From Halogeometricum sp. S1BR25-6 (GTDB lineage: Archaea; Halobacteriota; Halobacteria; Halobacteriales; Haloferacaceae): a stretch of DNA of 64,000 bases. Shown piece after piece: positions 17,500 through 27,326 of this stretch; the stretch's first letter is position 1, and the number at the start of each line of letters is the position of its first letter. The position numbers and the translations under genes are program-made. The notes beneath the pieces are model-generated. The model did not search any database. It had not been told where the DNA came from and saw only the letters and a program-made list of their open reading frames with translations. Location: positions 1-64,000 of the forward strand of contig NZ_JAMQOP010000003.1 of the NCBI RefSeq assembly GCF_031624495.1, read 5' to 3'.

Positions 17500-18144
17500 C
17501 GGATGAGCGAACACTATCGATACGACGCCAGCACTCGGACAGCGCGCGATGGGCGGACGCTCACCCAGTCGACTCGCTTCTCGCTGTCGCCGTCGCCCTC
17601 GAACGTCTCGGGCGTCGCCCTCCGCTTGCACTTTTTCTCACAATCGCGCGAGTGGCGGCAGCCCCGGAGGCGACGGGTTTGACCGTCGTCCGTCCGCGAA
17701 TCGAACGTTCGAAATCGTGGGATGAACGTTTTGGTAAAAAGACCGCCGCGACTCAACGTGTATCTTTATCTGCCAGGACGGTATCACGGACCGTGGGTCG
17801 AACAATCGTGACCAATGGTAGCACGATTGGATGTGTGTCACCGGTCGTTTACGCACGCGACCGGTTGGGGTGGCCCAATCTGATATAACGCTGGGACACG
17901 ATGCATGAATTCACAGGGTACCAACGGCAGACACGGTAACCGAACCGGTTCGAGTCGAGGGGAATCCGCCTCGTTCGTCGCCGCCTCGGCGCCGTTTTCC
18001 GGGTCGGCCCGGCCGCGGTTCGTCCACACGACTCGACCGCTGGCCCATCGACGTCGACCATCGAGCGATAACCGCCTCGAAACGACGGAAACTAGAACAT
18101 GAACGCACGCGAATACGGACGATACCGAACGGAGAGAGTACCGC
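17500..18144. other. Long upstream region of the BCCT gene with inverted repeats
   Basis: There is no gene with coding bias. A possible box A (atctttatc, 17762-17770) is followed by the inverted repeat cacgg-a-ccgtg (17785-17795). A second inverted repeat, caatcgtg...cacgattg (17803-17810 and 17822-17829, 11-nt loop), follows. A second AT-rich spot, gatataac, is at 17881-17888. If transcription starts near 17795, the carrier mRNA has a leader of roughly 350 nt that could be structured. Confidence 0.35.
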
Positions 18145-19941
<1,797 letters not shown>

Positions 19942-20213
19942 GTTCGACCCCGACGCTGTCAGTCCCCGTTCCGGTCTCTCCCGTCGGTCCTCGTCCTCCC
20001 TCCGTTCTCACCCTCGTTCGGCGCGCGGCCGTCCTATCCACCGACGCCTCGGTCTCGACGGATGCGTCGCTCGTGAGCTAGCTACGTACTGGAAGCTACC
20101 TACTGGACGCTCCTCACGTCTACGCATGGGTCGACCGCGACCGACTCGACACGGCCGAACACCGCCGCGAGGAGTCCCCCGTCTACAAGTGACGGGGCGA
20201 CGAGTTCGAGACG

Positions 20214-20375
20214 ATGCCGGAACTCCTGCCGACGGCCGCGGCCGCGCTCGTCGTCCTCCTGTTCGCCGCCGCACTGGCGTTGATGGCGAGCGGCGACCTG
20301 CGAGCGGCGGCGTTCTGCTTTCTCGGCGCGAGTCTGATAATCTACTTCCGGGAGACGTACCTCCTCGACGACTGA
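20214..20375 (+). CDS. 53-aa small membrane protein
   Basis: ATG 20214 opens a 53-codon gene with strong haloarchaeal codon bias. The product has two hydrophobic stretches: residues 4-24 (LLPTAAAALVVLLFAAALAL) and 31-45. An ASGDLRAA turn lies between them and the tail is charged (YFRETYLLDD). It is predicted to be a two-helix hairpin in the cytoplasmic membrane. It lies 272 nt after the BCCT stop on the same strand. Function unknown; a carrier accessory role is a guess from position. Confidence 0.65.
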   Translation: MPELLPTAAAALVVLLFAAALALMASGDLRAAAFCFLGASLIIYFRETYLLDD

Positions 20376-20413
20376 GTCGCCCCGTTCGGACGCCCCGCCC
20401 GGCGGCGCTCCGG

Positions 20414-20857
20414 TTAGAGGTTGTCGGCTTTCATCCGCTCGGTGATGACCGGAACGGTCGCGGTTCGCACCACCTTGTCCGTCGTTCCGCCGAGGAGCGT
20501 ACCGATTCTCCCGCGGTAGGCCGACCCCATCACGATGGCGTCCATCCTCTCCTCGTCGGCGAAGTCGACGATGCGCTCGCTGACCGATCCGCTCCGCATC
20601 GCTGTCTCGCAGTCCACGCCGTACTCGGCGGCGATGCCGCACAGTTCGTCGAGCACTTTCTCGCCGTACTCTTTGTACTCGGATCGAAGTTCCTCCTCGT
20701 CGTCCCGCAGCGAGAGCGCTCGGGGGACACCGGGGAGGTCGATGACGTAGAGACCGTGGACCGTCGCCCCTAGTTCCGCCGCGAGTTCGATACCGTGTCT
20801 CGCGGCCATCTCGGCCTCTGCACTTCCGTCGTATGGGATAAGTATGTCTTCGTACAT
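20414..20857 (-). CDS. Universal stress protein, single UspA domain
   Basis: A 147-aa UspA domain: start ILIPYDGSAEA, middle YGVDCETAMRSG, nucleotide-loop equivalent MGSAYRGRIG followed by GGTTDKVVR. The usual Gx2Gx9G(S/T) loop is altered (AYRG instead of GRTG), so ATP binding is uncertain. It is convergent with the 53-aa membrane protein and near the BCCT carrier, an arrangement often seen in haloarchaea. No clear TATA box was found in the GC-rich upstream DNA. Confidence 0.85.
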   Translation of the reverse strand: MYEDILIPYDGSAEAEMAARHGIELAAELGATVHGLYVIDLPGVPRALSLRDDEEELRSEYKEYGEKVLDELCGIAAEYGVDCETAMRSGSVSERIVDFADEERMDAIVMGSAYRGRIGTLLGGTTDKVVRTATVPVITERMKADNL

Positions 20858-21255
20858 GGTAGTCGCGGACGTCGTCGCACCGGCGGCCGGTCACGCGAGT
20901 CGGCGTTCGACGTCGAACACCCTGTAGCTTTCGACCGTTACCGTACTCACGCGTCTCCCGCCTGATTTCATTTCACCACGGTGGTCGCCCGTCTCGGCGG
21001 CGAACCCGATGCGCGTGCGGCGCTTACCGTCTAGTCGACCAATCACGCTAATTGTTCACGGTTAACTAGAAATTGACCGGGGGAGACGGTTCAGCGCCGA
21101 CGCGGTATCGACTCCATACCGGTGAGTAACCGGTCGATGCGCGCGAACGCCGCCTGATTCGGTGGTACGCTATCCGAACTGGTTTGGCGTCCTCTCACCT
21201 CTGAAGGTCCCGTTAAGAGCCGTCGCGTCGGGATACGCTGATCAAAACTATACTG
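20858..21255. other. Intergenic region
   Basis: No supported gene. It has an AT-rich patch around 21046-21075 containing gttcacggttaac and scattered TTAA elements (21063, 21212). Any promoter for the rightward genes should lie here, but I cannot choose one confidently. Confidence 0.4.
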
Positions 21256-21366
21256 ATGGACGAGCAACAGGACCACGAAGATGCGGCGCGACGCCGGGAC
21301 GGGGTGCCGGGGTCCGCGTCGAAAGGGACAATCAGCGGGTTGTGGGAAGCCCGCTATTGGGAGTGA
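21256..21366 (+). CDS. Possible 36-aa small ORF
   Basis: ATG 21256 to TGA 21366 encodes a charged peptide (MDEQQDHEDAARRR...ARYWE) ending 6 nt before the next gene. No motif. Its placement suggests a leader or a small protein in the same transcript. Codon composition is compatible with coding but the length makes this weak. Confidence 0.3.
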   Translation: MDEQQDHEDAARRRDGVPGSASKGTISGLWEARYWE

Positions 21367-21372
21367 AACTCG

Positions 21373-22824
21373 ATGCACGTGTTCACGCGACAGACGGTGG
21401 TAGAGTTCGGTGGGAACGAAGAACGTAAGACCGACGGCGACTCCGTTTCGGTACAGAAATCGGTCTCGCGGACGGACGAAGAGGTGGTCGTCGAGTACGA
21501 ACTCGCGGTCGAACGGGAGACACCCGTCGCCGTGCGCGTGGTCGACGCGATTCCGGCGGACGAGCGCGTCGCTCGGTTCCGCGGCGACGTACACTACTAC
21601 GAATTCTCCGAGCGGGGTTTAGAGCTGTACGCCGAAGTCGGGCACGACCCGGTGACCCGAATCTCGCTCTCGTTTCACGCTCCGGTGGCTGACGTCGACC
21701 GGTTCGACTCGACCCCGGACGTGAATCTGATACGGACGCTATCGGCCGTTCACGGGGACGGTGACGACCGCTCGACGGTCGATGAGGAGGTCGGCGACGA
21801 CCGGCCGGCCGTCGGCATCGTCGCAACGGCGTCGAACGGCGACGCGCTCGTCCGTACCGCGCTTCGGGCGCTGACGCGCGGCTTCGTCGTCCTCCTCGGT
21901 GACCGAGGCGACGCCGACGTGGAAGCGCTCCGCCTCTGTGAGCGGTTCGGCGCGACGCGCGTTTCGCTGCCGAGTACGGAGGACGACGGCGACCTCCGGC
22001 GCGCCCTCTCGGCGGCGGCGCAAGCGCGGTCGCTCCCCGGTCTCGTCTTTCAGGGGTCGCCCGACCGTCGGATCGACTTCGACCGCTCGCTCGCGGACTT
22101 CCGACGAGCGGGCGAGTGCTCGGTCGAGGCGCGCTACGAGGACGACGCCGACGCGCGAGACGACCCGACGTCGCTGGCCGTCGCTCTCCTGACTCGCGGC
22201 GAGGGCGACCGCATCGGCGACGCCGTCGCCGCCGCGCGACTGTTCGCCGACGAGGTCATCGTCGTCGCTACAGGAAACATCGACGGAACGGCTAACAAAG
22301 CCGCCGCGACCGGGGCGACGGTTCGGTGGGACGACGGCGACCGGGGGCCCGGCGCGACGTTCCGCTCGCTGTTCCGGACGGCCGTCGAACGCGGCGCCGA
22401 CGCCCTCGCCGTCGTCGAGGTGGGCGAGCGGTACGACGTCGGCGACCTCCCGCGACTCCTCGAAGACCACAGACGGGCCGACGCCGAGATTACGGTCGGA
22501 CGCCAGTCCGACGGAGACGCCCGATCCGGCGTCAACCCGCTCGGTTCGACCCGAAAGTGGATAGCGAACCGCCGCACGCTCGCCCGCCTCGGCGCCGTTC
22601 GACTCCACCCGCTCGTCGGGCGGTTTCGGAGCGGTCTTCACGTCTACGACCGTCGGGCGTTGGAGACCCTGGCGGCGGACGAGTCCGTCGACGAGGCGTC
22701 CGACGTCGGTCTCGCAATCCTCTCTCACGCCGCGAGGCGCGGCTACCGCGTCCGGGAGGTCGACGGACGGGACGTTTCGACCCCGAGCGAGCACCGTTCG
22801 ACGCCCGGTCCGCGGTCGGAGTGA
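21373..22824 (+). CDS. Conserved-type protein with N-terminal beta domain and glycosyltransferase-like C-terminus
   Basis: A 483-aa cytosolic protein. Residues 1-105 are rich in beta-strands (SVSRTDEEVVVEYELAVER, VVDAIPADERV), like haloarchaeal surface-regulator beta domains. After an acidic linker, residues 140-270 look like a nucleotide-sugar-type Rossmann repeat (VGIVATASNGDALVRTALRA). Residues 275-440 resemble a family-2 glycosyltransferase core (VALLTRGEGDRIGDAV, EVIVVATGNIDGTANKAAA, DALAVVEVGERY). The usual catalytic DxD is not obvious. Possibly an inactive or unusual transferase in glycosylation; confidence in function is low, in the gene high. Confidence 0.75.
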   Translation: MHVFTRQTVVEFGGNEERKTDGDSVSVQKSVSRTDEEVVVEYELAVERETPVAVRVVDAIPADERVARFRGDVHYYEFSERGLELYAEVGHDPVTRISLSFHAPVADVDRFDSTPDVNLIRTLSAVHGDGDDRSTVDEEVGDDRPAVGIVATASNGDALVRTALRALTRGFVVLLGDRGDADVEALRLCERFGATRVSLPSTEDDGDLRRALSAAAQARSLPGLVFQGSPDRRIDFDRSLADFRRAGECSVEARYEDDADARDDPTSLAVALLTRGEGDRIGDAVAAARLFADEVIVVATGNIDGTANKAAATGATVRWDDGDRGPGATFRSLFRTAVERGADALAVVEVGERYDVGDLPRLLEDHRRADAEITVGRQSDGDARSGVNPLGSTRKWIANRRTLARLGAVRLHPLVGRFRSGLHVYDRRALETLAADESVDEASDVGLAILSHAARRGYRVREVDGRDVSTPSEHRSTPGPRSE

Positions 22825-22905
22825 TGGTGGCGGCGTCGCGTCTCGGTTCGCGGGTGTCATCGCTCACGTTCGCCCGCGTCACCGCTGTCGCCCGCGTCCC
22901 GCGTC

Positions 22906-24159
22906 TCAGACGTCGCCGTTGATGGCGTCCGCGACCCGCCGGCGGTCGAACAGTCGCTCGTCCTCGGGGAGTTCGGGATACGGTCCCTCGGCGTACGTCG
23001 GCCACTCGCCGAATCGGTCGGGGTATAGCTGTTTGGCCGTCATCTCCAGTTGGAAGAGGTTGAGAATCGGTCCCTGGTAGCGCGCGGCCTGCGCGTACAC
23101 GCGACCGTTCCGCACCGCCGAGAGCTGACTCGCGACGGGGTCGTCTTCGAGGGTCCGCCGTACTTGCGCCATGTCGGTACCGGGGGCCATCCCGCCGTTG
23201 CCGAGGATGACGTCCGGGTCGGCCTCCAACAGCCCCTCGATGTCGATGGCGTCGCCGGAGGAGACGTCGTCGCTGAGCGCCTCCACGGGCTTCAGCGGCC
23301 GCGTGTGCGCCGTGAGGGTTCCCGGATTCGTCACCTTGTACACGTATATCTGTTCGAAGTCGTTCGGCATGGCCATCACGACCGACGGCCGCTCGCCCTC
23401 GGGGGGGAGGTCCGACTCGATGGTATCCAGAAGACCCGAGTGTACGTCCGCCAGCGCGTCGTACTGTGCCTTCGCGTCGAACACCTGCGCCACCTTCTCG
23501 AACATCTCCCAGAGGCCGTAGTACTCGTAGCGGTCGGCCCACTCCTTCGGCGGTTCCTGACGTCTCGCGCTGTAGGCGTTACCGAACCACGGGGCGACGT
23601 TCCCGGCTATCTCCTCGATGTCGTCCATCCCCCAGTTGTCCTCGGCGAAGACGCTCGCCGGGTCCGCGAGGTGGACGTCCGAATCGAGTTCGTAGAGTTT
23701 CTCCTTGCTCGGCGTCCACGAGGAGTACAGCCCGCTCCAGTCGAGTTCGACGCTGTCGAGCCGCGGCGTGAACTGGTTCCACACGCCGTCGTAGTAATCG
23801 GGTGCGTGCATCGCGTTCACGTCGTTCCCGCGGCCGAGCGCGAACGCCATCCCGGCTAAGTGCGTCAGGCGCGTGAAGACGGTCTCGGGGACGGCGTCGA
23901 ACGCGACTTCGCCCATCGGCGCCATCGTCACCGAGTACGAGTCGCCCACCGCGGTCGATTCGGATTCGCTCTCGCTCGCGTTCGAATCGGTTTCGGTTCC
24001 CGGGGCCGTCGTCGCGGTGTCCGTCGCCGACTCCGCTGTCGACCCCGCGTCGCTCCCGCCCGTACATCCTGCCAATAGTGACCCGGCGACGACCGCACCG
24101 CCGAGGCGGAGGTACCGCCGCCTCGTCGGGCCGTCTTGACCAGTCCGCTCTTCGTGCAT
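22906..24159 (-). CDS. ABC transporter substrate-binding lipoprotein, iron-siderophore/cobalamin type
   Basis: A 417-aa secreted binding protein. A Tat motif RRRYLRLGG and the lipobox LLAGC give a lipid-anchored protein, followed by a Ser/Thr/Glu-rich linker (residues 38-70). The rest matches class III periplasmic-binding folds (FecB/BtuF): VPETVFTRL near the start, DPDVILGNG and a long connecting helix. No permease or ATPase is adjacent, so it must work with a distant system. A DtxR-type palindrome covers the start region, predicting repression by iron or manganese. Leaderless ATG at 24159. Confidence 0.88.
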   Translation of the reverse strand: MHEERTGQDGPTRRRYLRLGGAVVAGSLLAGCTGGSDAGSTAESATDTATTAPGTETDSNASESESESTAVGDSYSVTMAPMGEVAFDAVPETVFTRLTHLAGMAFALGRGNDVNAMHAPDYYDGVWNQFTPRLDSVELDWSGLYSSWTPSKEKLYELDSDVHLADPASVFAEDNWGMDDIEEIAGNVAPWFGNAYSARRQEPPKEWADRYEYYGLWEMFEKVAQVFDAKAQYDALADVHSGLLDTIESDLPPEGERPSVVMAMPNDFEQIYVYKVTNPGTLTAHTRPLKPVEALSDDVSSGDAIDIEGLLEADPDVILGNGGMAPGTDMAQVRRTLEDDPVASQLSAVRNGRVYAQAARYQGPILNLFQLEMTAKQLYPDRFGEWPTYAEGPYPELPEDERLFDRRRVADAINGDV

Positions 24160-24162
24160 ATT

Positions 24163-24180
24163 ATTTAGGCCTGCCTAAAT
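24163..24180. promoter_or_regulatory. DtxR/SirR-type metal-repressor box
   Basis: atttaggc-ct-gcctaaat is a perfect 8+2+8 inverted repeat matching the TTAGGC...GCCTAA pattern bound by DtxR-family iron-dependent repressors. It sits between the TATA box and the start codon of the binding-protein gene, covering the predicted transcription start. Confidence 0.75.
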
Positions 24181-24181
24181 T

Positions 24182-24190
24182 AGTATAACT
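24182..24190 (-). promoter_or_regulatory. TATA box of the metal-uptake binding protein
   Basis: Minus-strand agttatact is centred 27 nt before the ATG at 24159, with the metal box just downstream. Confidence 0.65.
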
Positions 24191-24317
24191 ACTTCGATGT
24201 AGGCGAGCCGAGATACTATCGGCGCAGAGGTCGGTATCGAGCGCGGCCGTCGAAAAGAAAGGGAGAAGGGAGGCCGGAGAGGGAAAGCGCTCTATCGCCG
24301 TCGCGACTGACGGCGCG

Positions 24318-24419
24318 TCAGCCGACCAGAAGGGTCACAGCCGCGAACGTGACGAGGAACCCGAATTCGGGCTTGGTCCCGCCAGTCGCGGTGGCGCCGT
24401 CCTCGGTGAGCGTTTCCGT
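24318..24419 (-). pseudogene. In-frame C-terminal tail cut off by two amber codons
   Basis: Directly after the cohesin-gene stop (TAG, 24426-24428) the same frame reads CCG, a second TAG (24420-24422), then 33 sense codons to a TGA at 24318-24320. The tail has an acidic/Thr/Gly linker followed by PEFGFLVTFAAVTLLVG, a hydrophobic C-terminal segment like the membrane anchors or PGF-type sorting tails of haloarchaeal surface proteins. Codon use looks coding. It is either a decayed anchor or evidence of readthrough. Confidence 0.55.
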
Positions 24420-24425
24420 CTACGG

Positions 24426-24947
24426 CTACTCGACGCTCAGGGTTACGTTGCCGTACGTCTCCGGAGTGAACGCTTGCCCGCCGTCGGTGACGAACTTCGT
24501 CTCCGACCGGTCGAACGAGAGCGCGGTGCTCTCGCCTGCTTCTCCGACCACCGTCAGCGTGATTTCGACTAAGACGGGATCGTCCATCTCCGAAGGGCGG
24601 GCCTGATTGAACACGACGCTACCGCTCTCGTTGTCCACATTCGAGACCGGGGCGGCGAAGTCGTCGCTCCCCGCTACCTCGTCGACCCGCACGACGTCGG
24701 GGTCGAAGCCGAGCCTCGTCTGGTAGCCGGTCACCGCCGACGCGTTCGCCCATACGGTCACCGTAATGGTCTCGCCGGGTTCCGCGGTGAGAGCGTCGTC
24801 CGGCGACGTCGCCGTTTCCTCTCCGACGCTGATCGCTGTCGTCGTCGCCGAGGCTGTCGATTCTGTCACCATGACCGCCCCGACGGAGACGGTTGCGATC
24901 GCCATCAGCAGGGCGCAGACGGCCAACACGTTGGTTCGGTCGCTCAC
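24426..24947 (-). CDS. Secreted cohesin-domain protein
   Basis: A 173-aa protein. Residues 1-28 form an N-terminal hydrophobic signal (LAVCALLMAIATVSVGAVMV). The remaining ~140 residues resemble a type I cohesin: an opening GETITVTVWANASAVTGYQ strand pair, LGFDPDVVRV, a central SGSVVFNQA strand, VLVEITLTVVGEAG, and a final YGNVTLSVE. Cohesins bind dockerins on partner proteins. The gene overlaps by ATGA with the upstream gene, whose product ends in a dockerin, so the two products probably bind each other outside the cell. The expected C-terminal anchor lies beyond two stop codons. Confidence 0.78.
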   Translation of the reverse strand: MSDRTNVLAVCALLMAIATVSVGAVMVTESTASATTTAISVGEETATSPDDALTAEPGETITVTVWANASAVTGYQTRLGFDPDVVRVDEVAGSDDFAAPVSNVDNESGSVVFNQARPSEMDDPVLVEITLTVVGEAGESTALSFDRSETKFVTDGGQAFTPETYGNVTLSVE

Positions 24948-26764
24948 TGCTGGCCCTCGCTGATGTTTCTCGCACCGATCGCATCGGCGATATCCACGTC
25001 GCCGTCGCCGTCCACGTCCGCCGCGTCGGCGTCGATGTCGACGTCCTTCCCGGCCACCGAGCGCTGGATTGCATCGACGTCGTCACCGTCCACGTCGCCG
25101 TCGCCGTCGGCGTCGCCCGTTACGGTGCCACCGTCGTCGCCCCCGTTGGACGGGGTGTACCGGACGGTGAGACGGGGTGGAGTGTCGCTCTCCGCCGTTG
25201 CGAGGTCGAAGCCGTCCTTTCCGGTGGGAGAGAACACCCACCCGAGGTTCCGTTCGCCGTCGACCCACGCCTGCACGCTCGCGGTCACGTCGACGGTGAA
25301 CGTCCCCACTGCGACAGCGCTGGTCCCGACGACGGGGTCGGACGCCGCGTCGGAGTCGTTCGTTTGGATACCGCCGCCGACCGAGGTCCACGTGTCGCCG
25401 CCGTCCCAACCGGTGCGCATCTGGTGAAGCGTCGCTCCGTCGCCGTCGTTCACGCATTCGAGAGCCAGCGTGGCGGTGTCGACGGTCGATCCCGGCGGTA
25501 TCTGTCGCTCGCCGTCGCCGACGATACCGTCGAACCGGAGGAGTGCCTGCGCGGCCTCTCCGGAGTCGGACGGTTCGTCGCTATCCACCGCCATCGTCTC
25601 CTCGTCTCCGTACGTCGTCGTCGGGTCGGACTCGTAGAGGGTGGTGTCGACCGTACCGCCGTAGCCGTCGACGCCCTGTTGGAACGCGGTGCTCGTCGGC
25701 TCCTTGGGTTCGGCGAAGCGAGCGTCGAAGTCGAGGTCGAAATCGAACTCGCTGTTAGCGTCCGTTTCGGCTCCGGTGACCGGCGAGTACGTCCGAACGT
25801 GGATTCGGTCGGGGGCGTCGTCGCTGCCGCCCTCGTCGGGTCGGAACTGGATCTGACGGAAGAGTCCGTGTCCCCCCTCGTCTCTCTGCTGATAGTTCGC
25901 GAGCATCTGGTAGACCTCCTCGCTGGCGTCGTTCATCGACACCTTTCGGGCCTCGCCGCCGCCTCTGTACCAGTGGCCGCAGAGGACCATGAACACCTGC
26001 GCGTTCGGTTTGATGAGCTCTTTCCAGACGGTCCGACCCGTGTTTCCGTCCTCCTCTTCCTCCTGGACGGATCGGAGTCGGACGACGGGGTCGGTCCGGA
26101 GGTACGAGTGCGTGGTGACGATGGTCGGCCGGTCGGAGTACTCTTCCAGCACTTCCTGCGCCCATCCGAGGGGCGTGGAGGGGTCGTCCACGTCCCCCCG
26201 CGGTTCCCACTCCAAGGCGAGATGGAGGAAGTCGTAGCCGCCCGCGGAGAACAGTTGGTAGCTGTTGAGTTCGTTGTCCCCAGGGCCCGCGCCGCCGAAG
26301 TAGTCCCGTCCCTCGTGACGCGAGGGTCCGAAGTACCGGACGTAGTTGTCGACCGATGAACTCCGCTTTCCGACGGTCTCCCAGTCGTGGTTGCCGGGGA
26401 CGGTCGAGTAGGGGACGACGCCGTCGAGCGTCGACATGGCTCCGTCCATGTGCTCCCACTCTTCGATTTCGCTTGCGTTCTCGACCACGTCGCCGACGTG
26501 GCTCACGAAGGCGATGTTCTCGCTCTCGCGATTGTCGGCGATCCACTGCGTCATCTCGGCAGGATATTCCGACGTGTCCTCGGCGTAAAACTGCGTGTCG
26601 GGCAGGGCGACGATCGACCACGACTCCTCGCTCTGGGCCACCCCGGTCGATGTGCCGAATCCCGCCAGTCCCGCGCTGACTCCGAGGGCCTTCAGCACGG
26701 TACGTCGGGTGGCAGTCGGTCCCGCGGGGTCCCCCTCGACGTCGGTCGCTCGTAATCGTCTCAT
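24944..26764 (-). CDS. Tat-exported metallophosphoesterase with DNRLRE-like and dockerin domains
   Basis: A 606-aa secreted protein. A Tat signal is at residues 18-45 (TRRTVLKALG). A calcineurin-like phosphoesterase occupies 48-330, with LPDTQFY, HVGDVVEN, VPGNHDW, VTTHSYL and CGHWYRGG providing the metal ligands. A beta domain at 365-540 resembles DNRLRE/CBM96-type modules (DTTLYESDPTTTYGDEE, LLRFDGI, VQAWVDGERNLGW). A type I dockerin at 546-606 has two calcium loops (DADGDGDVDGDD and DVDGDGDVDIAD). It hydrolyses phosphoesters, perhaps of extracellular nucleic acids or lipids. It is the first gene of a two-gene operon with the cohesin protein. Confidence 0.85.
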   Translation of the reverse strand: MRRLRATDVEGDPAGPTATRRTVLKALGVSAGLAGFGTSTGVAQSEESWSIVALPDTQFYAEDTSEYPAEMTQWIADNRESENIAFVSHVGDVVENASEIEEWEHMDGAMSTLDGVVPYSTVPGNHDWETVGKRSSSVDNYVRYFGPSRHEGRDYFGGAGPGDNELNSYQLFSAGGYDFLHLALEWEPRGDVDDPSTPLGWAQEVLEEYSDRPTIVTTHSYLRTDPVVRLRSVQEEEEDGNTGRTVWKELIKPNAQVFMVLCGHWYRGGGEARKVSMNDASEEVYQMLANYQQRDEGGHGLFRQIQFRPDEGGSDDAPDRIHVRTYSPVTGAETDANSEFDFDLDFDARFAEPKEPTSTAFQQGVDGYGGTVDTTLYESDPTTTYGDEETMAVDSDEPSDSGEAAQALLRFDGIVGDGERQIPPGSTVDTATLALECVNDGDGATLHQMRTGWDGGDTWTSVGGGIQTNDSDAASDPVVGTSAVAVGTFTVDVTASVQAWVDGERNLGWVFSPTGKDGFDLATAESDTPPRLTVRYTPSNGGDDGGTVTGDADGDGDVDGDDVDAIQRSVAGKDVDIDADAADVDGDGDVDIADAIGARNISEGQQ

Positions 26765-27326
26765 AGATTAGTTCTTACTCAGCATATTCATTACTTTTGA
26801 AGGATAGTTATACGTCAGTTAGGTGGCTTCTCGCGGCGTCTAACGGACGATTGAGTCGCCGGAAGCGATTCCCTGACCCTGCAGCGGTTCGATAGGATTC
26901 GACTGATGGGGACGAAATCGGTCGCTAACATCTCCGCTGTTCGCGCCCTTGACCGTCTCGCGACGCCGATTCGTGGTTATCGGTGCGGTATCTGCCTCGG
27001 TCACATCCGCCGTCGGAAACCCCGGTGACGGCCTCGATAGGCGGATAATAACGGAGGATTCGACGACAAGTATTATTACGGTAACATCTGCTCTGTTGAC
27101 TTCTAATTGTCCGTCGATTCGACGAGCACTCGCATCAGCGACGCAACGCCGGGTCACCCCGTCCGCACCGATGTCGCTTTCTCTTCGAGCGAGAGCGGAA
27201 TCGTTAGGAGAAAGACCGGCCGGGACGGCGGATTTCGGTTCGCGACTCGCTCCGATGCGGCGGACCCACTGCGGCCGACCCTGTCTCACCCCGCGTTCGT
27301 CTCCTTCGCTTCTCCGAGACCCGACG
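26765..27326. other. Intergenic region with a possible Tat-signal relic
   Basis: There is no intact gene. On the plus strand a TTG-started frame at 26949 reads MTVSRRRFVVIGAVSASV, a twin-arginine plus hydrophobic pattern. It then degenerates into sequence of no recognisable family and runs antisense into the ABC ATPase gene. It may be the dead 5' end of a lost exported protein. AT-rich spots occur at 27048-27110. Confidence 0.3.
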
